From: Tissierella simiarum
Lineage (GTDB): Bacteria > Bacillota > Clostridia > Tissierellales > Tissierellaceae
Reading direction: 5' to 3'
Length of the DNA stretch: 64,000 nt
Assembly: GCF_018917865.1 (NCBI RefSeq)
Contig: NZ_JAHLPM010000010.1
Location: 113,524 to 177,523 of the forward strand
Shown: positions 8,296 to 16,834 of the stretch, one piece after another
Layout: every line of letters begins with the position of its first letter
How positions within the stretch are numbered: the first letter of the stretch is position 1
Made by a program: the position numbers and the translations under genes
Notes under the pieces: model-generated
Told to the model about the DNA's origin: nothing
Seen by the model: the letters and a program-made list of their open reading frames with translations, nothing else
The model's database searches: none

Positions 8296-9885
8296 TTAGT
8301 TGTTTAATTGAGCAATTACTTCCTTTAATAAACGTGCTATTTGTTCTTCGCTTATTTCTTCTTTCTTTTCATTACAAGTATTATTATCTGCACATGGTCT
8401 AGTAAATCTTGTATCTGGTTCTGTAAACCTTGTATCTCCTATTGTGAACCTTGTATCTGGCTCTGAGAATCTCGTATCTGCTATTGAAAATCTTGTATCA
8501 ATCGTATTGTCTGATGGTCTTAAATCTTCCAATTCTTTTACTCCATATACAGTTCTTCTTATATTTATAAGATTCATAGGTCCAATATTATCTGAAGTTG
8601 AACTTCCTCCAATGGCTCCACAACCTAATGTAAGTGCTGGAACTAAGCCTGTAGTTGCACCTATACCACCTAAAGCTCCTGGAGTATTAACTAACAATCT
8701 TGATACAGGTTTCTTTAATGCAAATTCTCTTATTATTTCTTCATTATTAGAATGGATTATGAGAGTATGTCCCGCACCTTCGTTATTTAATATTTCTATA
8801 CATCTTTCACAAGCTTTTTCCCAAGTAGATTCACAGTAAAAAGCTAATATTGGTGCAAGTTTTTCTCTTGAATATGGATATTGATATCCTACTCTTGTTT
8901 CTTCTGCTATTAACACTCTAGTACCTTGTGGTACATTTAAGTTTGCTAATTCTGCTATAGCTTCAACACTTTTACCTACGATTTGCGGATTCATAGTTCC
9001 ATTAGCTCTCATAATAAACTTTTCAAGTTTTGCTGCTTCTTCTCTACTTAAGAAATAAGCTCCCTGTCTTCTAAGCTCTTCTACTGCTCTATCTCTCATA
9101 CACTCTTCCACTACTATAGATTGTTCTGAAGCACATATAGTACCGTTATCAAAAGTTTTACTATCAAGTATTCTCTTAACCGCTAGCTTTATATCTGCTG
9201 ATTTTTCTATAAAAGCTGGTCCATTTCCTGGTCCAACACCTATGGCTGGAGTTCCTGAACTGTAAGCTGCCTTAACCATAGCTGAACCACCAGTAGCTAA
9301 TATAAGAGAAACATCATTATGTTTCATAAGTTCATTAGTTCCTTCCATAGTAAGAAGTGTCATACTTCCTATAACACCTTCTGGTGCACCAGCTGAAACA
9401 GCAGCTGAAGATATAATTTTAACTGTTTCTAATATACAGTTCTTAGCACTTGGATGTGGTGAAAATATTATGGCATTTCCTGATTTTATAGCAATCATAG
9501 CCTTATATATAGCTGTAGAAGTAGGATTAGTCGAAGGAATAAGTCCTGCTATAACCCCTACAGGTACTGCTACTTCTATAACTTTTCTTTCTTTATCTTC
9601 ATTTATTATTCCTACAGTTTTCATATCCTTTATATGGTCATATACAACTTGACTAGCAAAAGTATTTTTTACAATCTTATCTTGCCATCTTCCAAATCCT
9701 GTTTCTTCTTGAGCCATTCTAGCTAATCTTTCTGCATGCTGAACTCCTGCATCCGCTATAGCCTTAACTATTCTATCTATTTCAACTTGACTCATTCCAG
9801 CCAATTTTTTTTGTGCTTCTTTTGCTTTTCTTATTAGTTCTCTAACTTCTTGAATTGACTGTAGATCAATATCTAAATTTCCCAT
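8296..9885 (-). CDS. cutF: CoA-acylating acetaldehyde dehydrogenase with a 7-residue-repeat linker (CutF-like)
   Basis: A 529-residue enzyme that would convert acetaldehyde, CoA and NAD+ to acetyl-CoA. Residues 1-455 form the aldehyde dehydrogenase fold: PSTNPTSTAIYKAM, GVGPGNGPAFIEK and catalytic Cys in NGTICASEQS. The tail is unusual. Residues 462-496 are five tandem seven-residue units of the form xDTRFxx, then a polar spacer, then an amphipathic helix EEISEEQIARLLKEVIAQL (about 510-527) that looks like an encapsulation peptide. An N-terminal helix (QSIQEVRELIRKAKEAQKKL) could also target the shell. EutE/PduP enzymes are usually about 465-470 residues, so the extra length is the repeat and helix. 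Confidence 0.93.
   Translation of the reverse strand: MGNLDIDLQSIQEVRELIRKAKEAQKKLAGMSQVEIDRIVKAIADAGVQHAERLARMAQEETGFGRWQDKIVKNTFASQVVYDHIKDMKTVGIINEDKERKVIEVAVPVGVIAGLIPSTNPTSTAIYKAMIAIKSGNAIIFSPHPSAKNCILETVKIISSAAVSAGAPEGVIGSMTLLTMEGTNELMKHNDVSLILATGGSAMVKAAYSSGTPAIGVGPGNGPAFIEKSADIKLAVKRILDSKTFDNGTICASEQSIVVEECMRDRAVEELRRQGAYFLSREEAAKLEKFIMRANGTMNPQIVGKSVEAIAELANLNVPQGTRVLIAEETRVGYQYPYSREKLAPILAFYCESTWEKACERCIEILNNEGAGHTLIIHSNNEEIIREFALKKPVSRLLVNTPGALGGIGATTGLVPALTLGCGAIGGSSTSDNIGPMNLINIRRTVYGVKELEDLRPSDNTIDTRFSIADTRFSEPDTRFTIGDTRFTEPDTRFTRPCADNNTCNEKKEEISEEQIARLLKEVIAQLNN
8398..8502 (-). repeat. Five 21-bp tandem repeats coding xDTRFxx units in the aldehyde dehydrogenase
   Basis: In-frame 21-bp units encode IDTRFSI, ADTRFSE, PDTRFTI, GDTRFTE and PDTRFTR. 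Asp-Thr-Arg-Phe is invariant and the flanking residues alternate. They link the catalytic fold to the C-terminal amphipathic helix. The DNA units are similar but not identical, so the array is fairly old or under selection for protein sequence. Confidence 0.95.
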
Positions 9886-9920
9886 TAGCCTAACCTCTTT
9901 TCTATTCGTAAATGATATAT

Positions 9921-10658
9921 TTAAAACGTTGGAACTCCTAATGATATTGGCTTCTGTCCCATAGATTTCAGTACATTCAATCCAACTTCTTTGGCCGCTA
10001 TTACAGATTGTCTAACAGCTCCTGAATCTCCAATTACGGTAACAGCTATCTGATTTGAGTATCCTGATGAATTTACATCTAAATAACTAACAACATCAAC
10101 ACTTGCAGTCTTAAGAGCTGTATCAGCCATAACAAGTCCTACTGCTGCTGGTGCTCCAATTACAATACCAAAGGATTTCCCAACACTTGCACCATATGCT
10201 GCTTCTAAAGCTAAACTTGCTCTTGCAGTATAGTGTAATTCAATATGCCCAGCATCACATGTAAAAATATCTCCCATATGATTTTCAACTGACTTCAACA
10301 TAACTTCTACTGCACGACGTGCATCAGATACATCATGAGATGCAAAAATAACAGTTGCTCCTCTTCCTGCTCCGCCTTTCATATCACGTGGAAATTGGAT
10401 GGATGCAATTTCTGTATTTGTAGCTTTTACTGCATCATCCGCTGCCCAAATATGAGAAGCTCCACCTATTCTTGAGCTTACAAATCCAACTGAACGATAT
10501 TTTGGATCAAGTCCTATCTGCTTTCTTAATTGTGAATCCAGATTAGCAATTACTAGACCAACCGTATCACCTACTGTACTTCCTACAAACTCTGTAATAG
10601 GGGTGATTTTTTCTTGGCTTCCTCCATTAATAACCTTTTCTAAAATTTCTGGGTTCAT
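9921..10658 (-). CDS. BMC-T tandem-domain shell protein (PduB/EutL-like)
   Basis: 245 residues with two BMC domains. The first includes EFVGSTVGDTVGLVIANLD and the second includes SFGIVIGAPAAVGLVMADTALKTA, ending in IGDSGAVRQSVIAAKEVGLNVLKSMG. Such proteins form pseudohexameric trimers, often with larger gated pores for cofactors. The order and length fit PduB/EtuB more than EutL (about 217). It is the fourth gene of the operon, 30 bp after a BMC-H gene. Confident as BMC-T. The pore substrate is unknown. Confidence 0.9.
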   Translation of the reverse strand: MNPEILEKVINGGSQEKITPITEFVGSTVGDTVGLVIANLDSQLRKQIGLDPKYRSVGFVSSRIGGASHIWAADDAVKATNTEIASIQFPRDMKGGAGRGATVIFASHDVSDARRAVEVMLKSVENHMGDIFTCDAGHIELHYTARASLALEAAYGASVGKSFGIVIGAPAAVGLVMADTALKTASVDVVSYLDVNSSGYSNQIAVTVIGDSGAVRQSVIAAKEVGLNVLKSMGQKPISLGVPTF

Positions 10659-10688
10659 CTTTTATTACACACCTTTCTTATTTCTTAA

Positions 10689-10988
10689 TTATTCAGCACT
10701 TGGTTGTCCTAAATTATGTTGAGCTAATATCTTTTCAATGTCAGTGTGAGGACGTGCTATTACATGCGCTGTTATAATTTCTCCTACATTTCTACCAGCT
10801 GAGACACCTGCATCTACAGCAGCTTTAACTGCTCCTACGTCTCCACGAACCATTACTGTAACCATTCCAGATCCAATGTTTTCATATCCTATTAATAAAA
10901 CGTTTGCTGCTTTAACCATAGCGTCTGCTGCCTCTATTGATGTTACTAAACCTTTTGTCTCAATCATTCCTAATGCTTCTTGTCCCAT
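10689..10988 (-). CDS. BMC-H hexameric shell protein (third in operon)
   Basis: About 99 residues starting [16 protein letters not shown] single BMC domain contains AIDVTK-equivalent '[19 protein letters not shown]', '[17 protein letters not shown]' and '[11 protein letters not shown]'. A longer reading back to 11084 is possible but would overlap the upstream shell gene. The ATG at 10988 has GGGAGG eight bases upstream and aligns with its paralogues, so I chose it. It forms facets of the microcompartment with its three paralogues. Confidence 0.92.
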   Translation of the reverse strand: MGQEALGMIETKGLVTSIEAADAMVKAANVLLIGYENIGSGMVTVMVRGDVGAVKAAVDAGVSAGRNVGEIITAHVIARPHTDIEKILAQHNLGQPSAE

Positions 10989-11076
10989 TATAATAACCTC
11001 CCTAGTTTTATTCATTATTTGTGATGCACTAATATTGATTTCATACATAAAACCTTGTTTTGTTTTTCTTTTATTA

Positions 11077-11358
11077 CTAAACATTGTACTGAGTTAATAT
11101 ATTGTCTATATCGGTATGAGGACGTGCTATTACTTGTGTTGATACTATTTGTCCTATTTTTTGAGCCGCTGCAATACCTGCATCTACAGCAGCTTTAACT
11201 GCTCCTACATCTCCACGAACCAACACTGTAATTAGTCCAGAACCAACATTTTCATAGCCTATTAACAAAACATTTGCCGCTTTAGCCATAGCATCTGCTG
11301 CTTCTATTGCTGTTACTAAGCCAACGGTTTCAATCATTCCTAATGCTTCTTGCCTCAC
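11077..11358 (-). CDS. BMC-H hexameric shell protein (second in operon)
   Basis: 93 residues from a GTG start (AAGGAGG then GTG) reading [20 protein letters not shown]. Single BMC domain with [20 protein letters not shown] and [16 protein letters not shown]. It differs from its neighbours in the pore-side segment ([10 protein letters not shown]). Co-transcribed in the leftward cut operon. Confidence 0.93.
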   Translation of the reverse strand: MRQEALGMIETVGLVTAIEAADAMAKAANVLLIGYENVGSGLITVLVRGDVGAVKAAVDAGIAAAQKIGQIVSTQVIARPHTDIDNILTQYNV

Positions 11359-11387
11359 AATAGTACCTCCTTGAGTTTTTATTGATT

Positions 11388-11684
11388 TTATAATAAGTGT
11401 GTTTCTATTGCGGATATTCTTTCTTGCATTTTCTCAACTTCAGTATGAGGACGTGCTATTACATGTGTTGATACTACTTCTCCTACATTTCTGGCAGCTG
11501 AAACACCCGCATCTACAGCAGCTTTAACTGCACCTACATCACCACGAACCATTACTGTAACTAATCCAGAACCTATTTTTTCATAGCCTACCAATAAAAC
11601 ATTAGCTGCTTTAACCATAGCATCCGCTGCCTCTATTGCCGCTATCAAGCCTCTCGTTTCTATCATTCCTAATGCTTCACCCAC
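11388..11684 (-). CDS. BMC-H hexameric shell protein (first gene of cut operon)
   Basis: About 98 residues from a GTG at 11684, placed eight bases after AAAGGAGG. An in-frame ATG at 11711 lies before that ribosome site, so the shorter form fits better and aligns with the paralogues ([18 protein letters not shown]). The BMC domain includes [17 protein letters not shown] and [12 protein letters not shown]. It leads the operon, with a conserved upstream element about 93 bp before the start. Confidence 0.92.
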   Translation of the reverse strand: MGEALGMIETRGLIAAIEAADAMVKAANVLLVGYEKIGSGLVTVMVRGDVGAVKAAVDAGVSAARNVGEVVSTHVIARPHTEVEKMQERISAIETHLL

Positions 11685-11736
11685 AGTAACTACCTCCTTT
11701 AATTTTGTCAATTAATTACTATGTTTTACTATTAAT

Positions 11737-11832
11737 TTTATAGTAATTGTTATTGCTCATCTTTTACTTTAAATATTAGTTCTTGTAAAATAATGATTCT
11801 TTCTTCACAAAATCCTGTATTTTTTTTGACAT
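11737..11832 (-). promoter_or_regulatory. Promoter and conserved three-repeat element of the first BMC operon
   Basis: The 56-bp element at 11777-11832, read on the minus strand, carries ATGTCAAAAAAAATAC, then TGTGAAGAAA about 22 bp on, then TTACAAGAAC about 21 bp further. The same arrangement precedes the second BMC operon at 19027-19081. A TATAAA at 11742-11737 starts 34 bp after the element, and the -35 position has no good match. This is what an activator-dependent promoter looks like. The AraC-type regulator at 16068 is the obvious candidate to bind it (inference). Confidence 0.65.
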
Positions 11833-11896
11833 TTTAGTACTATTGAGAGTATTTTAAAAATTTTTAAGTGCAAAAAACGACATAAAATGAATATAG

Positions 11897-11925
11897 TTGA
11901 CATAATTTTAGTCATATATTATACT
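11897..11925 (+). promoter_or_regulatory. Sigma-A promoter for the Cache sensor/sigma-54 activator genes
   Basis: TTGACA at 11897-11902, a 17-bp spacer and TATACT at 11920-11925 form a near-consensus promoter 76 bp upstream of the sensor ATG. It would give constitutive expression of the top-level regulators. Confidence 0.8.
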
Positions 11926-12001
11926 GAAATTGTCGAAATTCTAGAATAAGAAATAGAAATCATCATAGAAATATATTTGTTTCTATAAGGAGGTACCTAA
12001 C

Positions 12002-13042
12002 ATGTTAAAAAAAATATCCTTAGGTCAAAAATTAGCTCTCTGTGCATGTATAGTCCTTTTGTTGGCTTTTGTCCTCCTTAACACGAGTACATTAAGAAAA
12101 ACTTATACGTATAGTCGTGAACAGGCTAAAACCATAGCATCCTTCACTTCGAGATATAATGCAGAAAAAATTGAGAGAAACTTTGAGAAAGTTGCAACTA
12201 TAGCAAAAGATTTTGCTATTCAAATGGAAACCATGGTTGAAGAAGGTAATCCTTCTAGAGAAATGGTAATGGCTACTATGAAAAATTCTTTGGAATTGCA
12301 TAAGGACCTTTTTGGAATCGCTATAACCTATGAACCAAATGAATTTGATGGAAAAGATATAGAGTACATTAATAAGGAAGGCAATGATTCTAAGGGTCAA
12401 TTCATGCCCTATATAAATCGTGGAAATAAGGACAGTTTTGTTACAGAACTTTGTATTTATGATTATTATACAGAGGAACAAATGGAATGGTATAATATCC
12501 CAAAAAATACAAAAAAAACATTTTTAACTGAGCCTACAGCTTATCTTGTTCAAGGAAAAAATACTACTATGGCTTCTGTAGCTGTACCTATTATTAGAGA
12601 TGAAAAATTTGTTGGAGTTGTAAGTATAGATACTTCTTTAGATTATTTACAAACTGAAGTTGAGAAAGTAAAGCCTATGGGTGGATTTGCAGAAATAGTA
12701 TCTACGGAAGGAACCTATGTTGCAAATGGGCTAGATCCTACAAAAGTTATGAAAGATGTTTCAAAAGAAGAAGAGTGGAATTCCTTATTAAAAAGAACTT
12801 CTGTTGGAGAAGAATTTACTGAATTTGGATTTTCCTCTATTACAGGAGAAAAAGTACTAAGAGTTTTCAGCACTATAAACATTAAAGGTACAGATCAATA
12901 TTGGACTTATGTAAGCGTCATACCTTTTAGCAACATTTTCGCAGAGTATAATTTTTCATATAAAAGAATGTTAGTCATTGGCTTAGCACTTTTTTTATTT
13001 ATCATATATATTAATTATTCCATTATCTCAAAAGATTTATAG
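12002..13042 (+). CDS. Membrane-anchored double-Cache sensor without output domain
   Basis: 346 residues. One membrane helix lies near residues 11-29 (LALCACIVLLLAFVLLN) and a second near 323-341 (MLVIGLALFLFIIYINY). They flank a roughly 290-residue extracellular region of dCache type, with IEYINKEGNDSKGQFMPYINR and AVPIIRDEKFVGVVSIDTSLDYL. There is no HAMP, kinase, MCP or cyclase domain after the second helix, only about ten residues. GGAGG precedes the ATG. The next gene, 47 bp on, is a sigma-54 activator, so the protein probably passes a ligand signal to it by contact. The ligand is plausibly choline or a related amine (inference). Confidence 0.85.
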   Translation: MLKKISLGQKLALCACIVLLLAFVLLNTSTLRKTYTYSREQAKTIASFTSRYNAEKIERNFEKVATIAKDFAIQMETMVEEGNPSREMVMATMKNSLELHKDLFGIAITYEPNEFDGKDIEYINKEGNDSKGQFMPYINRGNKDSFVTELCIYDYYTEEQMEWYNIPKNTKKTFLTEPTAYLVQGKNTTMASVAVPIIRDEKFVGVVSIDTSLDYLQTEVEKVKPMGGFAEIVSTEGTYVANGLDPTKVMKDVSKEEEWNSLLKRTSVGEEFTEFGFSSITGEKVLRVFSTINIKGTDQYWTYVSVIPFSNIFAEYNFSYKRMLVIGLALFLFIIYINYSIISKDL

Positions 13043-13089
13043 ATTTTTATAATCTATTTCTTTTATGTTGAAAAGGGGTTGTATGATAT

Positions 13090-14406
13090 ATGCCATATAT
13101 TGAAGAGCTAAAAAATATATCATCTATTGGTATCATTAAGTTAAATAACGAGGAAGAGGTCTTATGTATGAATAGTCTTGCAGAAGAAATACTAAGGCTT
13201 AATTCCCATGTAAACAACAGGAATCTTAAGGAGTTAGCTCCTTTATTATATGAAGGAAGTGAACTGAAAACAGAAATAAAAGTAGGTGGAAAACATTTAA
13301 TTTTAGAAAGACATAATTGTTACAAATACTCATTAATACTTATCTTTAACATAACCAGTGTGAAAACATGTTCTTCAACAAATATAGATAGAATTATGAA
13401 AACAAATGGCACTTATTATAGTTTTAAAAGTATCATTGGCAATAATAAGGATTTTAGAAGATCTATTGATTTTGCACGTAAAATAGCACGTAATAATTCT
13501 TCAGTCCTAATTTTAGGGGAAACAGGAACTGGAAAGGAGCTTTTTGCTCAAAGTATTCATAACGCAAGTAATTTTTCAGATGGTCCTTTTATAGCAGTTA
13601 ATTGTGCTGCTATTCCAGATACATTATTAGAAAGTGTTCTCTTTGGTACTGTAAAAGGAGCATTTACTGGAGCAAAAGACAATGAAGGGTTAATTAGCCA
13701 AGCAGATAATGGCACTATATTTCTAGATGAAATCAACTCAATGAATTTAAATGCTCAGGCTAAATTGCTACGCTTCCTTCAGGATAGAAACATTAGAAGT
13801 GTGGGAGACAATAAACAGCGGAAAATATCTTGTAGAGTTATTAGTGCTGTAAATAGAGATATTGAACAGGAGATTAAATCGAATAAGTTACGAGAAGATT
13901 TATACTATCGGTTGGCAACAGTAACATTGCATATTCCCCCACTTACACAACGTAAAGATGATATTCCTTTGTTAGTAAAATCTTTTATTAAAAAATATAG
14001 AGATCAATTTAATACTAATATTGAGAAATTAGATGATGATCTTTTAAATTTATTTATGGAGTATAATTGGCCTGGCAATGTTAGGGAGCTGGAACATGTC
14101 ATCGAAAGTGCTATGAACATGGTAGAACCAAGTGAGAAAACATTAAAACGAATACACCTATCCACACATTTGCTTCAAAAGTTCTTAACGATAAACACTT
14201 CTGATAATAGGGAAGAATCTCCAGAAAGTTACTCTTCACAAAAACATTTAAATGAAATTTTAGACGAAGTGGAAAGACAGGTAATTATTGAACGGCTAGA
14301 AAAATATGAAGGTAACATTACTCAAGCAGCTAAAGACCTTGGAATATTTAGACAAGCCCTTCAATACAGGATAAAAAAACATGAAATTGAATATCAAGAG
14401 CCATAA
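13090..14406 (+). CDS. Sigma-54-dependent transcriptional activator (PAS-like, AAA+, Fis HTH)
   Basis: 438 residues. A PAS-like N-terminal region (1-105) is followed by a full AAA+ core: Walker A GETGTGKE (about 145-152), the sigma-54 contact loop GAFTGA (about 196-201), Walker B TIFLDEI and an arginine-finger region REDLYYRL. A Fis-type helix-turn-helix ends the protein (NITQAAKDLGIFRQALQYRIKK). The sigma-54 promoter at 14721 with two upstream palindromes lies just downstream, so the kinase operon is its likely target. The start at 13090 is preceded by AAGGGG. It is co-oriented with the Cache sensor. Confidence 0.93.
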   Translation: MPYIEELKNISSIGIIKLNNEEEVLCMNSLAEEILRLNSHVNNRNLKELAPLLYEGSELKTEIKVGGKHLILERHNCYKYSLILIFNITSVKTCSSTNIDRIMKTNGTYYSFKSIIGNNKDFRRSIDFARKIARNNSSVLILGETGTGKELFAQSIHNASNFSDGPFIAVNCAAIPDTLLESVLFGTVKGAFTGAKDNEGLISQADNGTIFLDEINSMNLNAQAKLLRFLQDRNIRSVGDNKQRKISCRVISAVNRDIEQEIKSNKLREDLYYRLATVTLHIPPLTQRKDDIPLLVKSFIKKYRDQFNTNIEKLDDDLLNLFMEYNWPGNVRELEHVIESAMNMVEPSEKTLKRIHLSTHLLQKFLTINTSDNREESPESYSSQKHLNEILDEVERQVIIERLEKYEGNITQAAKDLGIFRQALQYRIKKHEIEYQEP

Positions 14407-14407
14407 G

Positions 14408-14484
14408 CAAGCTATTCCTTTGTGAATATTATTATGTTCTAGTAAAAACTAATAATAAAAGATGATAGCTTGTTTATTTTTTAT
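14408..14484 (+). terminator. Terminator-like hairpin after the sigma-54 activator gene
   Basis: CAAGCTAT at 14408-14415 pairs with ATAGCTTG at 14465-14472. An inner TATTATTA/TAATAATA pairing lies between, and a T-rich run follows. It lies 2 bp after the stop. The loop is long, so strength is uncertain. Confidence 0.5.
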
Positions 14485-14506
14485 TTAAGAGGCAATTTAA
14501 AAATGC

Positions 14507-14631
14507 ATGCAATATATAATTGCATAAATGAAATATACGTAAGTAAAATGGGGCTTTAACAGATAACGACACATATTGATAAAATAATAGCAATATCTTT
14601 TTAAAAATATTAAGTGCAACAATATTTTGCA
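14507..14631 (+). promoter_or_regulatory. Two upstream activator palindromes TGCAA-N7-TTGCA
   Basis: TGCAA-TATATAA-TTGCA at 14508-14524 and TGCAA-CAATATT-TTGCA at 14615-14631 have identical 5-bp arms and identical 7-bp spacing. Their centres are 107 bp apart, close to ten helical turns. They lie about 120 and 230 bp upstream of the expected start of the sigma-54 promoter, the usual place for bacterial enhancer-binding protein sites. They are the likely targets of the activator at 13090. Confidence 0.75.
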
Positions 14632-14720
14632 TTTAATATTTTTAATTATTTCTATAAATAAGAAACATCTGAATCCCAGCCATTTCAATGCTTATAAATA
14701 ATTGTTTAAATAATAACACT

Positions 14721-14736
14721 TGGCACAGAATTTGCA
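14721..14736 (+). promoter_or_regulatory. Sigma-54 (-24/-12) promoter of the PocR-kinase operon
   Basis: TGGCACAGAATTTGCA matches the sigma-54 consensus TGGCAC-N5-TTGCA exactly, with GG and GC 12 bp apart. It lies 62 bp before the kinase ATG. A matching activator is encoded immediately upstream. I found no second clear -24/-12 site in the intergenic regions I inspected. Confidence 0.93.
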
Positions 14737-14798
14737 ATACATAATAATTGAAATATAGTAATCACTATGAAATGAAATACGTTTAAGGAGTAGATGTC

Positions 14799-16031
14799 AT
14801 GATTAATCAAGAGAATTTAACTCTATGGGACTTAATTGATTTAGAAGTATTGGCAAATTCACAAAAAAAGATAGCAAACTTATCAAGCTTTCCCATATTC
14901 ACTGCTGCTCCTGATGGAAATGCTTTTGGAGAAATGATGAATTGTACGCCTTTTTGTCAATTAATTCGTTCTTCTGCTAAAGGTGCATTTCTATGTCAAA
15001 AATCAGAATCTATGATTAGTAAAGTTTCTTTTAAGAAGGGACAATGTCAAGTTCACGATTGTCATATGGGCTTAAAAAATTGTGCAGTTCCCATTGTCAT
15101 TGATGGACTTTTCTTAGGTTCTGTTCTTGGAGGGCAATTTTTTGTTGAAGGAGAAGAATATAAAAAATATCAATTTAACATAGAAAAACTTTCTAAAGAA
15201 TTTAATATATCAAAGGATGAACTAAAAGATGCTATTTCAAAGATTCCTGTAGTGCCAGAAAAATATGTTTTTGATTGTTTAGAGTACTGCGAATTTCTAG
15301 CCGATTATATTACTGAAATTGGTATGAGAAATGTTACAAAGAAAAAGTTATTGAATCAAATTGAGAAAAATCTAGAATTTCAAAAAAAAGCTAAAATGGC
15401 TGAATTAAAAACTCTTGAGGCTCAAATTAATCCACATTTTCTTTTTAATACTTTAAATTCTATTGCTAGAATGGCTTTTTTTGAAGATTCGCCTAATACC
15501 GAAGAAATGATTTACTGTTTATCCGATCTACTAAGATATAATCTAAAGGAAATTGAAGAATTTCCTACTATAAATAGTGAACTGCAAAATATTGAAAGAT
15601 ATTTATTTATTCAAAATATACGATATAAGGATCGACTAAAATATTATATTGATGTTCCCGAAGAACTTTTAAGTTATAGAATTCCATCAATGATTTTACA
15701 ACCTATTGTAGAGAATGCCATTGTCCATGGTCTTGAACCAAAGGCTGAGGGAGGAATCATATATATTTCATCTGAAATCAAAAAGGAAAAAATAATTATT
15801 ATGATTAAGGATACAGGTGTAGGCATTCCTTCAAAAAAACTTAATTATCTTTTAACTAATCCTGAAGAATCTATGGGACTGGGCGTTAAAAATTCCCATA
15901 ACCGTTTAAATACCTACTTTGGTCCCGATTATGGTTTAAGAATTTCTAGTGTGGAAAATGTAGAAACAATAGTGGAAATTCATTTTCCCTGTTTTAAAGA
16001 ATTATCACCGATACCAAAGTTTATAAATTAA
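14799..16031 (+). CDS. PocR-domain sensor histidine kinase (LytS/YesM-type kinase core)
   Basis: 410 residues, with no membrane helices, so a cytoplasmic sensor. Residues 10-175 form a PocR-type ligand domain with Cys-rich signature positions (MNCTPFCQLIRSS, CQVHDCHMGLKNCAVPIV). Residues 190-400 form a His_kinase/HATPase pair: phospho-acceptor in QINPHFLFNTLNSI, N-box QPIVENAIVHG and G-box DTGVGIP. PocR domains sense small molecules in propanediol and related microcompartment regulators. The paired response regulator starts 36 bp downstream. Transcription is from the sigma-54 promoter at 14721. Confidence 0.93.
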   Translation: MINQENLTLWDLIDLEVLANSQKKIANLSSFPIFTAAPDGNAFGEMMNCTPFCQLIRSSAKGAFLCQKSESMISKVSFKKGQCQVHDCHMGLKNCAVPIVIDGLFLGSVLGGQFFVEGEEYKKYQFNIEKLSKEFNISKDELKDAISKIPVVPEKYVFDCLEYCEFLADYITEIGMRNVTKKKLLNQIEKNLEFQKKAKMAELKTLEAQINPHFLFNTLNSIARMAFFEDSPNTEEMIYCLSDLLRYNLKEIEEFPTINSELQNIERYLFIQNIRYKDRLKYYIDVPEELLSYRIPSMILQPIVENAIVHGLEPKAEGGIIYISSEIKKEKIIIMIKDTGVGIPSKKLNYLLTNPEESMGLGVKNSHNRLNTYFGPDYGLRISSVENVETIVEIHFPCFKELSPIPKFIN

Positions 16032-16067
16032 ATTATCAATTATTTAAAAGAAAGGACTGAATTCAAT

Positions 16068-16823
16068 ATGTATAGTCTTATGATTGTTGAAGATGAACCT
16101 ATGGAAAGACAAGCCTTACGTAAGATTATCTCTAAAGAATTTAAAGATGAAATCAAGATACTTGATGATGCAAAAAATGGTGCTGAAGCAATCATAAAAG
16201 CTCAGCACAATAAACCAGACATTATATTGATGGACATTGGGCTTCCAGAAGTAAACGGTATTGAAGCCCAATCTGAAATTATTTCGTTTTTACCAACAGT
16301 ACAAACAATAATTATTACCGCTTACTCAGATTTTTCCTATGCCCAAAAGGCACTAAAGTTTAAAGCAAAAGATTATCTATTAAAGCCTGCAAAAACCATA
16401 AATTTAAAAACATCTATTAATAGAATTATTAAAGATCTAAATAATACATCACCGATTGAGCATTCTTTTACTTTAAAGGAAGCAGAATCGGATACAATAA
16501 AAAAGGCTCTTTCTTATATGAATGTTAATTTTAGGGATAAAATTGATCTTCAATCTATTTCTAACCATATACACTTAAATGCTCAGTATTTTAGCCGTGT
16601 ATTTAAAAAAGAAACTGGTATTAGCTATATAGATTATTTAAATTCATTAAGAGTCAATTATGCCTGTAAAATGTTATCTTCTACCTCTTATCCAGTTTAT
16701 CGAGTAGCTGTAGAGGCAGGGTTTACAGATCCATCTTATTTCAGTAGAGTATTTACAAAATATATTCAACATACTCCAACTGAATACCGTAGAAAATACT
16801 CTAGTAGTTCTAAATATAAATAA
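16068..16823 (+). CDS. AraC-type response regulator, partner of the PocR kinase
   Basis: 251 residues. The receiver domain (1-120) has acidic VEDEP, phospho-acceptor Asp in ILMDIGLPEVNG and Lys in DYLLKPA. An AraC double helix-turn-helix follows (about 150-248), with NAQYFSRVFKKETGISYIDYL and GFTDPSYFSRVFTKYIQHTPTEYR. YesN-like architecture. It is the likely direct activator of both BMC operons through the shared upstream element. The factor and site are linked here only by context. Confidence 0.93.
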   Translation: MYSLMIVEDEPMERQALRKIISKEFKDEIKILDDAKNGAEAIIKAQHNKPDIILMDIGLPEVNGIEAQSEIISFLPTVQTIIITAYSDFSYAQKALKFKAKDYLLKPAKTINLKTSINRIIKDLNNTSPIEHSFTLKEAESDTIKKALSYMNVNFRDKIDLQSISNHIHLNAQYFSRVFKKETGISYIDYLNSLRVNYACKMLSSTSYPVYRVAVEAGFTDPSYFSRVFTKYIQHTPTEYRRKYSSSSKYK

Positions 16824-16834
16824 TATTTTATCTT

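Noticed and set aside
10989..11084. Longer start of the third BMC-H protein (MFSNKRK...)
   Set aside because: It overlaps the upstream shell gene, has no ribosome site, and does not align with the paralogues. The ATG at 10988 has a good site.
11860..11890. Possible sigma-54 site before the first BMC operon (TGCAA followed by GAC-rich bases)
   Set aside because: No GG/CC match at the required 12-bp spacing, and no TGGCAC on the minus strand. Only a single TGCAA half-site is present.
14497..14688. 63-codon minus-strand reading frame in the region before the PocR kinase
   Set aside because: It has no ribosome site or recognisable domain, and it lies across the sigma-54 enhancer palindromes.
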